Counted from the first letter of the stretch, positions 28,509 through 37,792 are shown. The stretch: 64,000 nt of DNA from Grimontia marina (GCF_900060185.1 NZ_FIZY01000009.1:62001-126000), one strand, 5' to 3'. Notes: generated by a model from the sequence alone, not told the origin. Program-made: numbers and translations.

Positions 28509-29141
28509 TTAGCGAGTACCGTATACCACGATAGTTTTACCGTGAGCAGAAATCAGATTCTGCTCTTCCAGCATCTTCAGGATTCGGCCAACGGTTTCGC
28601 GTGAACAGCCAACGATTTGACCAATTTCCTGACGGGTGATCTTGATTTGCATACCGTCTGGGTGGGTCATTGCGTCTGGTTGCTTCGCCAGATTCAGCAG
28701 TGTCTGGGCGATACGGCCAGTAACGTCCAAGAATGCCAAGTCACCGACTTTCTGGCTTGTCACTTGCAGACGGCGAGCCATCTGGGAAGACAAGCGCATC
28801 AGGATGTCTGGGTTAACCTGGATCAGCTGGCGGAATTTCTTGAATGAGATTTCTGCAACTTCACATGGAGACTTTGCGCGAACCCAAGCGGTACGCTCCT
28901 GATCTTCCTCAAATAGGCCCAGTTCGCCAATGAAGTCGCCCTGGTTGAGGTAAGAGAGGATCATCTCTTTGCCTTCTTCATCTTTGATCAGTACTGCCAC
29001 AGAGCCTTTTACGATGTAGTACAGCGTCTCTGCTTTCTCACCCGCATGGATAAGGGTACTTTTCGACGGATACTTATGAATGTGGCAGTGTGAAAGGAAC
29101 CACTCTAGTGTTGGGTCTGTTTGAGGTTTTCCTGGAACCAT
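28509..29141 (-). CDS. crp: cAMP receptor protein (catabolite activator)
   Basis: Crp binds cAMP and activates or represses transcription at TGTGA-N6-TCACA sites. The 210-aa product is nearly identical to E. coli CRP over its whole length. It includes the cAMP pocket ([18 protein letters not shown]) and the recognition helix [13 protein letters not shown]. The start is set at 29141 ([14 protein letters not shown]), which matches the conserved 210-aa length; in-frame upstream codons would add 27 residues not found in the family. It is divergent from yhfA, as in E. coli. Confidence 0.98.
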   Translation of the reverse strand: MVPGKPQTDPTLEWFLSHCHIHKYPSKSTLIHAGEKAETLYYIVKGSVAVLIKDEEGKEMILSYLNQGDFIGELGLFEEDQERTAWVRAKSPCEVAEISFKKFRQLIQVNPDILMRLSSQMARRLQVTSQKVGDLAFLDVTGRIAQTLLNLAKQPDAMTHPDGMQIKITRQEIGQIVGCSRETVGRILKMLEEQNLISAHGKTIVVYGTR

Positions 29142-29335
29142 ATATCTCATTTCCTCTGCAGTTGTTGCCTGATGAGTCTTCCTTAGCCCACCGTCCTGCG
29201 GCACAAGTCCGTTGGATAGCATAAGGTTTAGGCAGTCAGGCTACAAGCTCTCTGTTTGAGTCATTGAGTTTATCCTTTTTCCAGCACGATTTCTTGATTT
29301 TGATATGGACTTAGGCCCCTATTAAACGCTAAAAA

Positions 29336-29351
29336 CGTGGACAAGATCACG
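29336..29351. promoter_or_regulatory. Possible CRP binding site in the crp-yhfA divergent region
   Basis: CGTGG-ACAAGA-TCACG keeps the 5+6+5 spacing of the CRP consensus, with GTG and TCAC cores intact. It lies 27 bases before yhfA and about 195 bp from the crp start. In E. coli crp autoregulates through sites in the same divergent region. Assigned by eye. Confidence 0.42.
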
Positions 29352-29377
29352 ACCCTGAAAGTAATTGGAGGTAAGAA

Positions 29378-29785
29378 ATGCAAGCAAGCGTCAAATGGTG
29401 TGGTGGTGAGACCTTCCTTGGACTGTCAAATTCTAGCCATAGTGTTGTGATGGATGGAAACGGAGGTAAAAATGCCCCAAGTCCAATGGAGATGGTGCTG
29501 ATGGGCGCTGGCGGATGCAGTTCTGTCGACGTGATTGCAGCATTGAAAGAAGGTGCACAGCAGGTGGTTTCTTGTGTGGCTGAGCTCAGCGCTGAACGTC
29601 GTGAACAGTCGCCAAAGCTATTCACCAAAATTAACATCCATTTTGTGGTAACGGGCAAAGCGCTTGATGAACATCGTGTAGCAACTGCGGTGAGAGACAG
29701 CCTAGAAAAATATTGCTCAGTTTGTTTGATGCTCGGGGCAGGGGTGACAATGACCCACTCTTACGAGATCATTGAAAGCGCATGA
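29378..29785 (+). CDS. yhfA: OsmC family protein YhfA
   Basis: A 135-aa OsmC/Ohr-like protein, close to E. coli YhfA (PSPMEMVLMGAGGCSSVDV and EKYCSVCLMLGAGV). The two conserved cysteines that form the thiol peroxidase site in this superfamily are present (GGCS near residue 47 and KYCSV near 110). The substrate of YhfA itself is not established. It has a GGAGGT ribosome site, is divergent from crp, and is followed by a hairpin terminator. Confidence 0.92.
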   Translation: MQASVKWCGGETFLGLSNSSHSVVMDGNGGKNAPSPMEMVLMGAGGCSSVDVIAALKEGAQQVVSCVAELSAERREQSPKLFTKINIHFVVTGKALDEHRVATAVRDSLEKYCSVCLMLGAGVTMTHSYEIIESA

Positions 29786-29825
29786 AATTCTCGCGTTAAG
29801 TATATGGTCCGGTGATGAAGGTACG

Positions 29826-29846
29826 AAGGAGGGTGTTCCCCTCCTT
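29826..29846. terminator. Terminator between yhfA and the DUF3501 gene
   Basis: AAGGAGGG pairs with CCCTCCTT around a 5-base loop, between convergent genes. T-richness after the stem is modest on both strands. Confidence 0.55.
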
Positions 29847-29847
29847 A

Positions 29848-30444
29848 TTAGTTTATCTGTGGTGTATCTAGATCTTCGGTCAGTGCTGTTTGCACGTCTT
29901 CTGCGACGTTAACCTCTATGGTGAGAGCGGGATGATCTGCGCCTGCGGTTAATGCCTCGCCACGCTTGAAAGCGCTTATCATGCTTGGTGTTAGCTCAAA
30001 CCGCATGAAGTGCACACTGGAGGTTTTCTCTTCGTTATCGCGCTCAAGATCCTCATCGCAGATGGGGTAAACCTTCGCGTCGTCGCCGACTCTCAGCCAG
30101 ACCTTATTTTCTACGCCAATGAGCTTGGAGAGTTCTACTTTTCTAATTTCAGGATCAGCATACTCGATCATCATGGTCGCTTTGAGATTGCTGCCATCGG
30201 GGATGAGCGGGTTGTATGCATCCAACTCTTCTTTAATGCCCTCCGGCTCGAAGATACGCTCAATACGCAGCATTTCCTGAATTTGGTATTGGATAGTCTG
30301 ACGGTTTTCAAAAATCAGCCTTGCATGTTTCCCAAGCATCACGAAGCGGTGCTTTTTGTGCTCCATGATTTGGTGACGGAACTGAGCTCGGGCACGGGCA
30401 TAATCTTCTAACGTCATCAGATCGTCTGCAGTCAATTTTTCCAT
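29848..30444 (-). CDS. DUF3501 family protein
   Basis: A 198-aa soluble protein of the DUF3501 family. The family core is plain: LTADDLMTLEDYARARAQFR, MEHKKHRFVMLG, ENRQTIQYQIQEMLRIERIF, and LDAYNPLIPDGSNLKATMMI. The function is unknown. It is last in a three-gene minus-strand operon after rubrerythrin and a double-cluster Fe-S protein; the gap to the upstream gene is 15 bases. The same trio recurs in other proteobacteria, so it probably acts in the same redox-stress process. Confidence 0.88.
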   Translation of the reverse strand: MEKLTADDLMTLEDYARARAQFRHQIMEHKKHRFVMLGKHARLIFENRQTIQYQIQEMLRIERIFEPEGIKEELDAYNPLIPDGSNLKATMMIEYADPEIRKVELSKLIGVENKVWLRVGDDAKVYPICDEDLERDNEEKTSSVHFMRFELTPSMISAFKRGEALTAGADHPALTIEVNVAEDVQTALTEDLDTPQIN

Positions 30445-30459
30445 GGTTTTCGCTCCCTG

Positions 30460-31785
30460 TTACAGGCCATAGGCCTTCCTCAATAAGGTCATGGGGTGAA
30501 TGGGTTTGTCCACCTCGGCGAGTTTGGCAATATGCGCGCCAGCCATTGGGCAGTCACTGGCAAAATAATCGGCGTTTGCTTGCTTCACTTTCTTCGCTAC
30601 CGGACGACCGATTTTTACTGCTTTATCATGGGTTTCCACTTTGACTGCATAAGTACCATCGTGCCCGGAGCAACGCTGCTCTGGTGCGACCTGGGTATCA
30701 GGCACTAAACGCAGGAGCTCTGCGGTTTTAAGACCAATGTTTTGTACTCGCAGGTGACAGGCGACGTGGTAACTGATGTCACCGAGCGGGGTATCAAACT
30801 CTATGTTGAGCTTACCTGCTTTGTGGCGAAGCATAAGGTATTCGAATGGGTCATAGAATGCATCACGGACCTTGGCGACATCCGGATCATCAGGGAACAA
30901 GAGCGGAAGTTCCTGCTTGAACATCAGTACGCAAGATGGCACTGGCGCAATAAGGTCGAACCCTTTTTCCAACATGGCCAGAAGCTGCGGAATATTTTCT
31001 TCTTTAGCGCGCTGCACGCTTTCAAGATCACCTAATTCCATCTTTGGCATGCCGCAACAGCGTTCTTTACCCACCACTTCGATATGGATGTTGTTCTTCT
31101 GGAAAACTTTATAGAAGTCTTCCCCAAGTTCTGGGCTGTTGTAGTTTCCGTAACAAGTAGTGAACATGGCGACTTTGCCCGTGGTTTCACCAGCCGGTTC
31201 CGCCGATATGGTTCTCGCCATCGGGGCGACACGTTTACGCATGGTTTTGCTGTCGTATTTCGGCACGATAGCGCCTCTGTGAACGCCAGCTTTTTCTAAA
31301 ATACCGCGAAATGTGCTGTTTTTGTTCATGGTATTGACGGTGACATCGACAATTGGAATGGTCGCCACGCCACCGACGAAATCTGTGCTGGACAGCAGCT
31401 TGTCCCTTAACGATGCACCTTCTTCATGGAACTTGACGGCTTTGGCACGCAACATCAAATGTGGGAAATCAATTTCCCATTCGTGCGGCGGCACATAGGG
31501 GCATTTGGTCATGTAGCACATATCGCAGAGGTAGCATTGGTCTGCGACTTTTTGGTAATCCTTTTTGTCGACCCCGTCGACTTCGAAGGTTTCTGATTCG
31601 TCGATAAGATCAAACAGGGTAGGGAAGGAATCGCAAAGGCTGACACAGCGACGGCATCCATGACAAACATCAAAGACGCGCTCAATTTCCGCTTCGAGCT
31701 TTTCGCGATCGTAAAAATCTGGGGATTGCCACTCAATGGCGTGGCGTGTGGGGGCTTCAATGCCTCCTTCGCGTTTTTCTTTCAT
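30460..31785 (-). CDS. GlpC-like (Fe-S)-binding oxidoreductase with two CCG-type domains
   Basis: A 441-aa protein related to GlpC/HdrB-type subunits. The N-terminal part has two 4Fe-4S ferredoxin motifs: Cys41, 44, 47, 51 (CHGCRRCVSLC) and Cys84, 87, 90, 95 (CYLCDMCYMTKCP). The C-terminal part has two CCG-type cluster/heterodisulfide domains. The first is complete (KERCCGMPK); the second reads QRCSGHDG instead of CCG. No membrane helix is obvious. ATG at 31785 is preferred (AGGA 7 bases upstream); an upstream in-frame start exists at 31824. It lies between rubrerythrin and DUF3501 and is a plausible electron donor to the diiron protein. Confidence 0.87.
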   Translation of the reverse strand: MKEKREGGIEAPTRHAIEWQSPDFYDREKLEAEIERVFDVCHGCRRCVSLCDSFPTLFDLIDESETFEVDGVDKKDYQKVADQCYLCDMCYMTKCPYVPPHEWEIDFPHLMLRAKAVKFHEEGASLRDKLLSSTDFVGGVATIPIVDVTVNTMNKNSTFRGILEKAGVHRGAIVPKYDSKTMRKRVAPMARTISAEPAGETTGKVAMFTTCYGNYNSPELGEDFYKVFQKNNIHIEVVGKERCCGMPKMELGDLESVQRAKEENIPQLLAMLEKGFDLIAPVPSCVLMFKQELPLLFPDDPDVAKVRDAFYDPFEYLMLRHKAGKLNIEFDTPLGDISYHVACHLRVQNIGLKTAELLRLVPDTQVAPEQRCSGHDGTYAVKVETHDKAVKIGRPVAKKVKQANADYFASDCPMAGAHIAKLAEVDKPIHPMTLLRKAYGL

Positions 31786-31863
31786 GACGTGTCCTGCTAC
31801 TGGCTCTGCCAAACTACGTGGCATCAACTGTACGTTGGCGTCACATGCGCCTGTCGGTTAAGT

Positions 31864-31883
31864 AAGGGCGGAAAACCGCCCTT
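31864..31883 (-). terminator. Intercistronic hairpin downstream of rubrerythrin
   Basis: A perfect 8-bp GC-rich stem (AAGGGCGG/CCGCCCTT) closes a 4-base loop, 9 bases after the rubrerythrin stop. It lacks a strong T tract on the minus strand. It may therefore act as a partial terminator or an mRNA-stabilising end, giving more rubrerythrin than downstream products. Confidence 0.5.
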
Positions 31884-31891
31884 CCAAGCGA

Positions 31892-32311
31892 CTAGCTGTC
31901 GAGGTTATCGAGTGCTTTCTGGAAGCGGTTTGCATGACTGCGCTCTGCTTTAGCGAGTGTTTCAAACCAGTCAGCGATTTCATCGAAACCTTCGTCGCGT
32001 GCCGTGGCAGCCATGCCCGGATACATATCGGTGTACTCATGGGTTTCACCGGCAATAGACGCTTTGAGGTTTTCTACGGTATTACCCATAGGTAAACCCG
32101 TGGCAGGGTCGCCCACTTCCTCTAGGTACTCTAGGTGCCCGTGAGCGTGACCCGTTTCACCTTCTGCGGTTGAGCGAAAAACAGCGGCGACATCGTTGTA
32201 GCCTTCAATGTCTGCTTTTGATGCGAAATAGAGATAGCGACGGTTTGCCTGACTTTCACCGGCAAAGGCGTCTTTTAGGTTTTGCTCGGTTTTGGTTCCT
32301 TTCAGTGACAT
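31892..32311 (-). CDS. Rubrerythrin, rubredoxin-less type
   Basis: A 139-aa ferritin-like diiron protein. It carries the repeated helix motifs with the iron ligands: [34 protein letters not shown] and [11 protein letters not shown]. The C-terminal rubredoxin domain of classical rubrerythrins (CxxC pairs) is absent, so electrons must come from a separate donor, perhaps the Fe-S protein encoded next. It probably reduces hydrogen peroxide. The start at 32311 ([10 protein letters not shown]) has GAGGA 8 bases upstream; the longer in-frame start is not supported. Confidence 0.92.
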   Translation of the reverse strand: MSLKGTKTEQNLKDAFAGESQANRRYLYFASKADIEGYNDVAAVFRSTAEGETGHAHGHLEYLEEVGDPATGLPMGNTVENLKASIAGETHEYTDMYPGMAATARDEGFDEIADWFETLAKAERSHANRFQKALDNLDS

Positions 32312-32412
32312 GGCTCTGTCCTCTTTTATGACATTGTCTTCTTGCTCCTGATGGTTAAAAAGCAACCACCGAGATTAAGTTAAGGACAGGATCTATATTC
32401 GGTCTAATGAAT

Positions 32413-32457
32413 AAAAACGTAATCCGCGATAGATTTTATCGATGGCGGATTACGTTT
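32413..32457 (-). terminator. Terminator of prkB
   Basis: A perfect 13-bp stem (AAACGTAATCCGC at 32415 with its complement ending at 32457) closes a 17-base loop that itself contains GATA/TATC. On the minus strand it is followed by TTTTTATT. It separates prkB from the rubrerythrin operon. Confidence 0.88.
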
Positions 32458-32483
32458 AAACGTGGTAGATGAGTTCAGTGGTA

Positions 32484-33353
32484 CTAACTGATTTTGCCGG
32501 TCTCAATCAGCTGCTGGATAAGGGGACGAATAATCAGTTCCATGGCAAAGCTCATCTTGCCACCGGGTACTACAAGCGTGTTATGGCGTGACATGAAGGA
32601 GCCTTGGATCATCGACAGCAGGTAAGGGAAGTCGACTTTCTTGATGCCACGAAAGCGGATTACTACGAAGCTCTCGTCCAAGCTTGGAATACCTTTGGCG
32701 TTAAGTGGGTTCGAAGTATCTACCGTTGGGACGCGCTGGAAGTTGATATGGGTGCGACTGAACTGTGGTGTGATGTAGTTTAAGTAGTCGTCCATCGAAC
32801 GGACAATAGAATCCATCACCGCTTCGCGCGAGTGTCCGCGGTCTCGGGTGTCACGGACAAACTTCTGAATCCACTCCAGGTTCACAATCGGTACCATGCC
32901 GATCAGCAGATCGACATGCTGCGCGACATTAATTTCGCCATCTACCACACCGCCATGAAGCCCTTCGTAGAACATCAAATCAGTGTTTTCCGGCAAGTCC
33001 TGCCAAGCAGTAAAAGTTCCCGGCATTTGGTTGTAAGGAACGGCTTCGTCAAAAGTGTGAAGATAGCGACGGAACTGGCCCGTGCCTTCCTCACCGTATT
33101 CCTTGAAGAAAGATTCAAGCCTAGGAAAGTCGTTGGCAGTGGGGCCGAAGTAACTGATATGACGGCCCTGTTCTTTGGCTTTACGGATTTCCACGTCCAT
33201 TTCAGGACGGGTATACCGATGAAAACTGTCACCTTCCACCCAGGCAGCGCTAATCTTCATCATGTTGAAAATCTTGCGGAATGCATCTGAAGTGGTGGTC
33301 GTCCCTGCACCGGACGAACCGGTAACTGCAATAATGGGGTGCTTTGCAGACAT
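32484..33353 (-). CDS. prkB: PrkB, phosphoribulokinase-like protein
   Basis: A 289-aa member of the phosphoribulokinase/uridine kinase family, the same length as E. coli PrkB and with near-identical blocks. The P-loop is GSSGAGTTTT (residues 11-20), with EGDSFHRYTRPEMD, FYEGLHGG and SRTHINFQRVPTVDTS. No Calvin cycle genes are nearby, so the cellular substrate is not known. The start at 33353 (MSAKHP) matches the family. It sits with yheU, as in E. coli. Confidence 0.93.
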   Translation of the reverse strand: MSAKHPIIAVTGSSGAGTTTTSDAFRKIFNMMKISAAWVEGDSFHRYTRPEMDVEIRKAKEQGRHISYFGPTANDFPRLESFFKEYGEEGTGQFRRYLHTFDEAVPYNQMPGTFTAWQDLPENTDLMFYEGLHGGVVDGEINVAQHVDLLIGMVPIVNLEWIQKFVRDTRDRGHSREAVMDSIVRSMDDYLNYITPQFSRTHINFQRVPTVDTSNPLNAKGIPSLDESFVVIRFRGIKKVDFPYLLSMIQGSFMSRHNTLVVPGGKMSFAMELIIRPLIQQLIETGKIS

Positions 33354-33424
33354 GACAAGCCCTGTCAATTTAGAAAGATGGCAACAGTTAACAGGGTCTC
33401 GATGGCTTGGTCAAGCGAGTGCGG

Positions 33425-33640
33425 TTAACCGAGTGATCGCACAGGTTTGATATCCACCGTTTCGTGCAATTCAGAAAACACCACCACGGCTTCCTTGTTT
33501 TTGAGCAGATTGTAGACCTGTTCCACCTTTTCCTCGAAGCTTGCTTCCTGCTCGCCGTAATCTGTCCCTTCGCGCAGCACAAAGTGCTCAACTAGGTTTC
33601 TCAGGGTCTCTTCGGGGATTTCTTGCCATGGAACGATCAT
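33425..33640 (-). CDS. yheU: UPF0270 family protein YheU
   Basis: A 71-aa protein matching E. coli Yhe[24 protein letters not shown] and [13 protein letters not shown]. The function is unknown. The start at 33640 (MIVPWQEI) fits the family length; the frame extends upstream but unsupported. It lies between prkB and a DUF3187 gene, whose stop is 7 bases before this start, so the genes are probably co-transcribed. Confidence 0.9.
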   Translation of the reverse strand: MIVPWQEIPEETLRNLVEHFVLREGTDYGEQEASFEEKVEQVYNLLKNKEAVVVFSELHETVDIKPVRSLG

Positions 33641-33647
33641 GATGGCT

Positions 33648-34631
33648 TTACCTACTACAAAAACGGTGCCGGAAGGTGGCATTAAACACGATATCAGTGC
33701 TGTTATCGTGATTGAACATATTCTCTAGAGCCATCAATTCTATCGCACTGTTATCAAAAAGGTAGCGATAACCCAGCGCAAACTCGTGCACCAAGGCATT
33801 AAGTTCGCCCAGCCCGGCACCGGCTGCTTTGTCTTGCGATATCAGGTATTCCCCTATCAGCTCATGATGCGAGAACCATTGATACTGGTAACTGATACCC
33901 GCGTTAACACCCCATGGTTTTACCTCAACAAAATGCTGGGGTTTATCCGGTCGGTGGACGAGCGACACCATGGCAGTCAGCCGGTGTTTCTCTCTTTGGT
34001 AGCCATAGTTGAGCTGAGCAGACTGCTCGAAAGAAGTGTTGGCAAACACGCCATGGCTGACCCGGTTAAAGAACAGGGTGACACCGGCACTCACCGCATG
34101 GTGCATGTCTTCATAGAGTGTTTGCTCGCCATACAGATTGATGGCACTGAGTAAGGGGTCGCCAGTGAAGTCTTCGACTGGTGCGTCCATGGTGCTTGGG
34201 ACATAGATATAGAACCTGTCTTCATCGACTTCGGTACGACCGTTTTGGTCGATGCCAAAAATGCTATGGAACTTTTCCGTTAGGCCGTCCAATCGGTTGT
34301 TTGCCGCATAGCGGTATTGCAGCCAAACCCCAACCCGTTTTTCCTCATCCAGCGCATGAACGAAGCCGCCCATAAACTGGTTGTGGTAGTAGTCAAAGCT
34401 GTATTCCTGTGAAGGTGCCCAAACGCTGCCAATAGCGACGGAAGCGAAGACATCTGTTTCTCCTGCTTTCAATTGAAACGGGTCTTGGAGTATCGGTGTG
34501 AGCCCAGTGGTTTGCAGCGGTGCCTGACTTTGGGCAATCAGCGGCCCAAAGCGCAAAGGGTCTGTGTTTTCGGCCTGCGCAGCTATGGGGAGCCACAACA
34601 GTGGCATTAAAGCAGTGCGAGATATTGCCAT
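33648..34631 (-). CDS. DUF3187-type outer-membrane protein
   Basis: A 327-aa exported protein with a signal peptide (about 1-20, AQA-EN). Many alternating hydrophobic/polar segments are typical of a beta-barrel, ending in an aromatic-containing strand ([11 protein letters not shown]). Sequence features (N-terminal [26 protein letters not shown], internal [10 protein letters not shown]) fit the DUF3187 family. The role is unknown. It is inserted between yheT and yheU, which are adjacent in E. coli. Confidence 0.75.
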   Translation of the reverse strand: MAISRTALMPLLWLPIAAQAENTDPLRFGPLIAQSQAPLQTTGLTPILQDPFQLKAGETDVFASVAIGSVWAPSQEYSFDYYHNQFMGGFVHALDEEKRVGVWLQYRYAANNRLDGLTEKFHSIFGIDQNGRTEVDEDRFYIYVPSTMDAPVEDFTGDPLLSAINLYGEQTLYEDMHHAVSAGVTLFFNRVSHGVFANTSFEQSAQLNYGYQREKHRLTAMVSLVHRPDKPQHFVEVKPWGVNAGISYQYQWFSHHELIGEYLISQDKAAGAGLGELNALVHEFALGYRYLFDNSAIELMALENMFNHDNSTDIVFNATFRHRFCSR

Positions 34632-34673
34632 CGTACACCTCTCTCGCCCTGCTTTCTTGGTGTTATTGCGTCT

Positions 34674-35660
34674 TTATTCGGCGTCGATGTGCAGGGCTAA
34701 CCAGCGTGGTACCTCTTTTTCCAGCCAGAAGTCTGGTGCATTCAAGGTACCGGAGACAAATCCGACGTGACCGCCATATTCGGTCAGGTGATAGTCAATG
34801 TTGTCCGGTAGCGGCGCTTTGGGGATCACCGCTTCCGTCATAAAGGGATCATCTTTAGCATGGATCACTTTGAGCGGAGCCGCAATTTCCTGCAACACAC
34901 CTAAGCCACTGCATTGGCGATAATAATCCTCAGCATCGTTGAATCCGTGCAGTGGTGCAGTGACGGTTTGGTCGAACTGATAGAGGTTCGATATCGCCAC
35001 TTTCTCCCCGCTTTTCCAGTGCCCGATTTGCGGGTGGCGGGCAAGCTTGTTACCGAGGGTGCGGTTCATTGAGCGGAGCAGATACGCTTGATAGACGCGG
35101 GAAAACCCCTGACGAATGCGACTTGAACATGCCGCCAGATCCAAAGGTGGACTGATGACGCATCCGGCTTTAATGATGGGATCGTCTTTAAACTCTGCCA
35201 GATAGCGCACTAGCATATTGCCACCGAGGGAAACGCCTGTAGCGACTTTGGCGTTTTCAGGGAATCGCTGTTTGAGGTACTCGAGGAAAAAGCGCGCATC
35301 GCCGGTTTCTCCTGAGTGATAGCTGCGTGGCATTTTGTTCAATGAACCGCTGCAACCGCGAAAGTGCATTAAAACGCCGACCCAGCCTTGTTGCTTGAAG
35401 GCGTTGAGTAAACCGTTAGCGTAAGGGCTGTAAAAGCATCCGGCAAGACCGTGAAACAGCACCACGATAGGTTTGTCACCGACAGTTGTCGGGTCTTGTG
35501 TCCAACTGATATCCAGAAAATCCCCATCCGGCGTTTCTAAGCGTTGCCAGACAGGTTCAAAGACCGCTTTCCTGCGCAAAAAGCGCGGAAGCAGGGTTTG
35601 GACATGTGGGTTCTTGCCGCCTTTCATCGGCACGAAAGGCTTGCATGCTGTTTGTTCCAT
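34674..35660 (-). CDS. yheT: YheT family alpha/beta hydrolase
   Basis: A 328-aa alpha/beta-hydrolase of the YheT/ABHD1-3 family. Catalytic residues are visible: Ser in GVSLGGNML, Asp in AKDDPFM and His in YGGHVGFV. The oxyanion region reads FHGLAG. The N terminus (KNPHVQTLLPRFLRR) is characteristic. The substrate is not established; esterase or lipase activity is likely. It is 9 bases downstream of the MocR-type gene, so an operon is possible. Confidence 0.92.
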   Translation of the reverse strand: MEQTACKPFVPMKGGKNPHVQTLLPRFLRRKAVFEPVWQRLETPDGDFLDISWTQDPTTVGDKPIVVLFHGLAGCFYSPYANGLLNAFKQQGWVGVLMHFRGCSGSLNKMPRSYHSGETGDARFFLEYLKQRFPENAKVATGVSLGGNMLVRYLAEFKDDPIIKAGCVISPPLDLAACSSRIRQGFSRVYQAYLLRSMNRTLGNKLARHPQIGHWKSGEKVAISNLYQFDQTVTAPLHGFNDAEDYYRQCSGLGVLQEIAAPLKVIHAKDDPFMTEAVIPKAPLPDNIDYHLTEYGGHVGFVSGTLNAPDFWLEKEVPRWLALHIDAE

Positions 35661-35669
35661 TTCTCTCTC

Positions 35670-37052
35670 TTACAACGCAAATTCAGTCAGTGGTGGATTC
35701 GCCAACAGCTTGGCGAGCTTCTCGCAGCCCTGTTCAAGTAACTCGCGACTAGGCGGGGCGCTCACTGCAATCCGCACCGTCGGTGGCGCGGAATATCCTG
35801 CAGGGACAAACAGTTCTGACGATTTCAGTTCCAGACCTTCTGCTTTGCTTGCCGCCAGAAACTCGCTGAGCGACCAAGCTTCGGGCAATGTCAGCCAGCC
35901 GTGAAATGCGTTGGGATGGTAACGCATCGACTCAGTACCAAGATAGCGGGTGACGATTTCCCACCGTGTTTCCATTTCAGTACGAATGGTATCTAGGATT
36001 TGGTTTGCTGAGCCATTCTCCAAAAGGATCGCCGCCATGGCAGTTAAAAGCGGGCTGATCATCCAGCTGTGGTTTTGCAGTGCATTAACGAAGTGGGGAT
36101 AGAAGCGTTCCGGCAGATGCAGGAAGCCCAGACGAAGACCGGGCGCCAGTGTCTTCGCCAGCCCACCGATATATATCACATTGTCAGGTGCCAGATTGAC
36201 CATCGGTGAAGGCCGTTCACGGGGAAGCAGGCCATTGATGTCATCTTCCACGATCATCAGTTGCTGTTGTTCACACTCCTCGATGAGTGCCTGTCGGCGT
36301 GCTTCACTCATGGTCGCTGTCGTCGGGTTTTGCAGAGTTGGCGTGAGGTACACCAATCTCGCCTGATATTGCTGGCAGGCTGCGCTTAAGGATTCTGGAA
36401 ACATGCCTTCATCATCCATCTCTACGGGCTTCACCGTGAGTTGCAGCTGTCTGGCAAGACTAAGTAAACCGGGGTAAGTGAACTTGTCGGTAAGGATAGT
36501 ATCCCCGGCTCGGCAGAGGGTCATCAGGCAAAGCTGCATGGCATTTTGCGCGCCGGAGCAGAACAGCAAGCGCGACGGATCGGCGTTCACCTTATGCCCA
36601 TTCAACCAGTCGGCCAGAATTTCACGGTGACGCACAATGCCGGAAGGAGGCTGATACAGCATCAGACTGTTGAGTTCCTGCGGGTGGGCAGCAAGTTGCT
36701 CCAATGCTTCTGCGAAGAGATCGGCACGGTTAATCGTTGGCGGCACGTTGTAGCCAAAGCTCAGCACATCTTGTCGATCAGGATCGGAAAAAGACCACAG
36801 TGGGCGGTTGTTCTCGCAAATGTAAGTGCCTGCACCGACTTTGGCTTCGACAATGCCTCGTCGCTCCGCTTCTGCATACGCGCGGGTGACTGTTCCTACG
36901 GTGACTGACAACGCATCCGCCAGTGCGCGGTGGGTCGGCAGTTTGGTTCCCGGTGCCAGTTCTTTGGTCGCCACTTTCTCCGCAATGGTATCGGCAATCT
37001 GCCGATACATGGGAGCCCCGGATTTGTCTAATTCAATATTGATGATTGTCAT
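35670..37052 (-). CDS. MocR-type GntR/aminotransferase regulator
   Basis: A 460-aa chimeric regulator. The N-terminal GntR winged helix (~1-75; MYRQIADTIAEKVATKELAPGTKLPTHRALAD) is fused to a class I PLP-aminotransferase-like domain (~100-455). The PLP-lysine site is apparent in YIGGLAKTLAPGLRLGF, and the YLTPTLQNPT and VEDDI segments match the fold. Such proteins usually sense a PLP-amino acid adduct. It is divergent from a LysE-type exporter across 123 bp, so the exporter is the likely target. I cannot name the ligand. Confidence 0.88.
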   Translation of the reverse strand: MTIINIELDKSGAPMYRQIADTIAEKVATKELAPGTKLPTHRALADALSVTVGTVTRAYAEAERRGIVEAKVGAGTYICENNRPLWSFSDPDRQDVLSFGYNVPPTINRADLFAEALEQLAAHPQELNSLMLYQPPSGIVRHREILADWLNGHKVNADPSRLLFCSGAQNAMQLCLMTLCRAGDTILTDKFTYPGLLSLARQLQLTVKPVEMDDEGMFPESLSAACQQYQARLVYLTPTLQNPTTATMSEARRQALIEECEQQQLMIVEDDINGLLPRERPSPMVNLAPDNVIYIGGLAKTLAPGLRLGFLHLPERFYPHFVNALQNHSWMISPLLTAMAAILLENGSANQILDTIRTEMETRWEIVTRYLGTESMRYHPNAFHGWLTLPEAWSLSEFLAASKAEGLELKSSELFVPAGYSAPPTVRIAVSAPPSRELLEQGCEKLAKLLANPPLTEFAL

Positions 37053-37175
37053 GGTGACAATAAACCTTTTGATCGTGTTTTTGATCCCTGTTAGCGTGAA
37101 TGTTGAACAATGAGTAGGTCAATTTCAATCATTAACTTGAATTGTATCGATGCAATGTGAGCAAGGAGACAATTC

Positions 37176-37778
37176 ATGATGGAACTATCTTTTCTGGCAA
37201 CACTGGCGCTTTTTGCGGCGACCATGACGGGGACGCCGGGACCGAATAACATGATGCTGACAGCATCGGGAGCTAACTTTGGATTCAGACGCACTGTGCC
37301 TCATCTTGTTGGTATTTCCCTTGGTGTTGCGTCTTTAATTGGCGTGGTTGCAGCAGGATTGGGAGCGGTGTTTCAACTCTATCCTTGGGTACAGGAAGGG
37401 ATGAAGCTGCTGGCCAGCGCGTACCTGCTTTATCTGGCATGGCGCATTGCCAAGTCGGGGGCACCTTCTGAAGATGCTTCCAGCGATCGCCGGCCGATGA
37501 CCCTGATGGAAGGAGCATTATTTCAGTACGTCAATCCCAAGGCGTGGGCAATGGCGGTGAGTGCGGTGGGTACCTTTACCTTAGCGGGCGGAGACTATTG
37601 GATATCTTCCATGGTGATTGTCATTACTTTTCTCATAGTAGGCTTGTCTCTGACATCTATTTGGGCGGGCTTTGGCGTCTGGGTGGGGAAAGTGCTGTCT
37701 TCAGAAAAAAGCTGGAAAGTGTTTAACCGCGTGATGGGAACCCTGACCGCATCCTGCTTAATCTTTATTTGGCTGTAA
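37176..37778 (+). CDS. LysE family amino-acid exporter
   Basis: A 200-aa membrane protein with about six hydrophobic helices and the LysE/RhtB motif TPGPNNMMLTASGANFGFRR near residues 19-38. It probably exports an amino acid or analogue. AAGGAG precedes the tandem ATG codons (37176/37179) at normal spacing. It is divergent from the MocR-type gene and is followed after 14 bases by a DUF1330 gene. Regulation by the MocR protein is inferred from this arrangement. Confidence 0.9.
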   Translation: MMELSFLATLALFAATMTGTPGPNNMMLTASGANFGFRRTVPHLVGISLGVASLIGVVAAGLGAVFQLYPWVQEGMKLLASAYLLYLAWRIAKSGAPSEDASSDRRPMTLMEGALFQYVNPKAWAMAVSAVGTFTLAGGDYWISSMVIVITFLIVGLSLTSIWAGFGVWVGKVLSSEKSWKVFNRVMGTLTASCLIFIWL

Positions 37779-37792
37779 GCAGGGAGTCTCGT

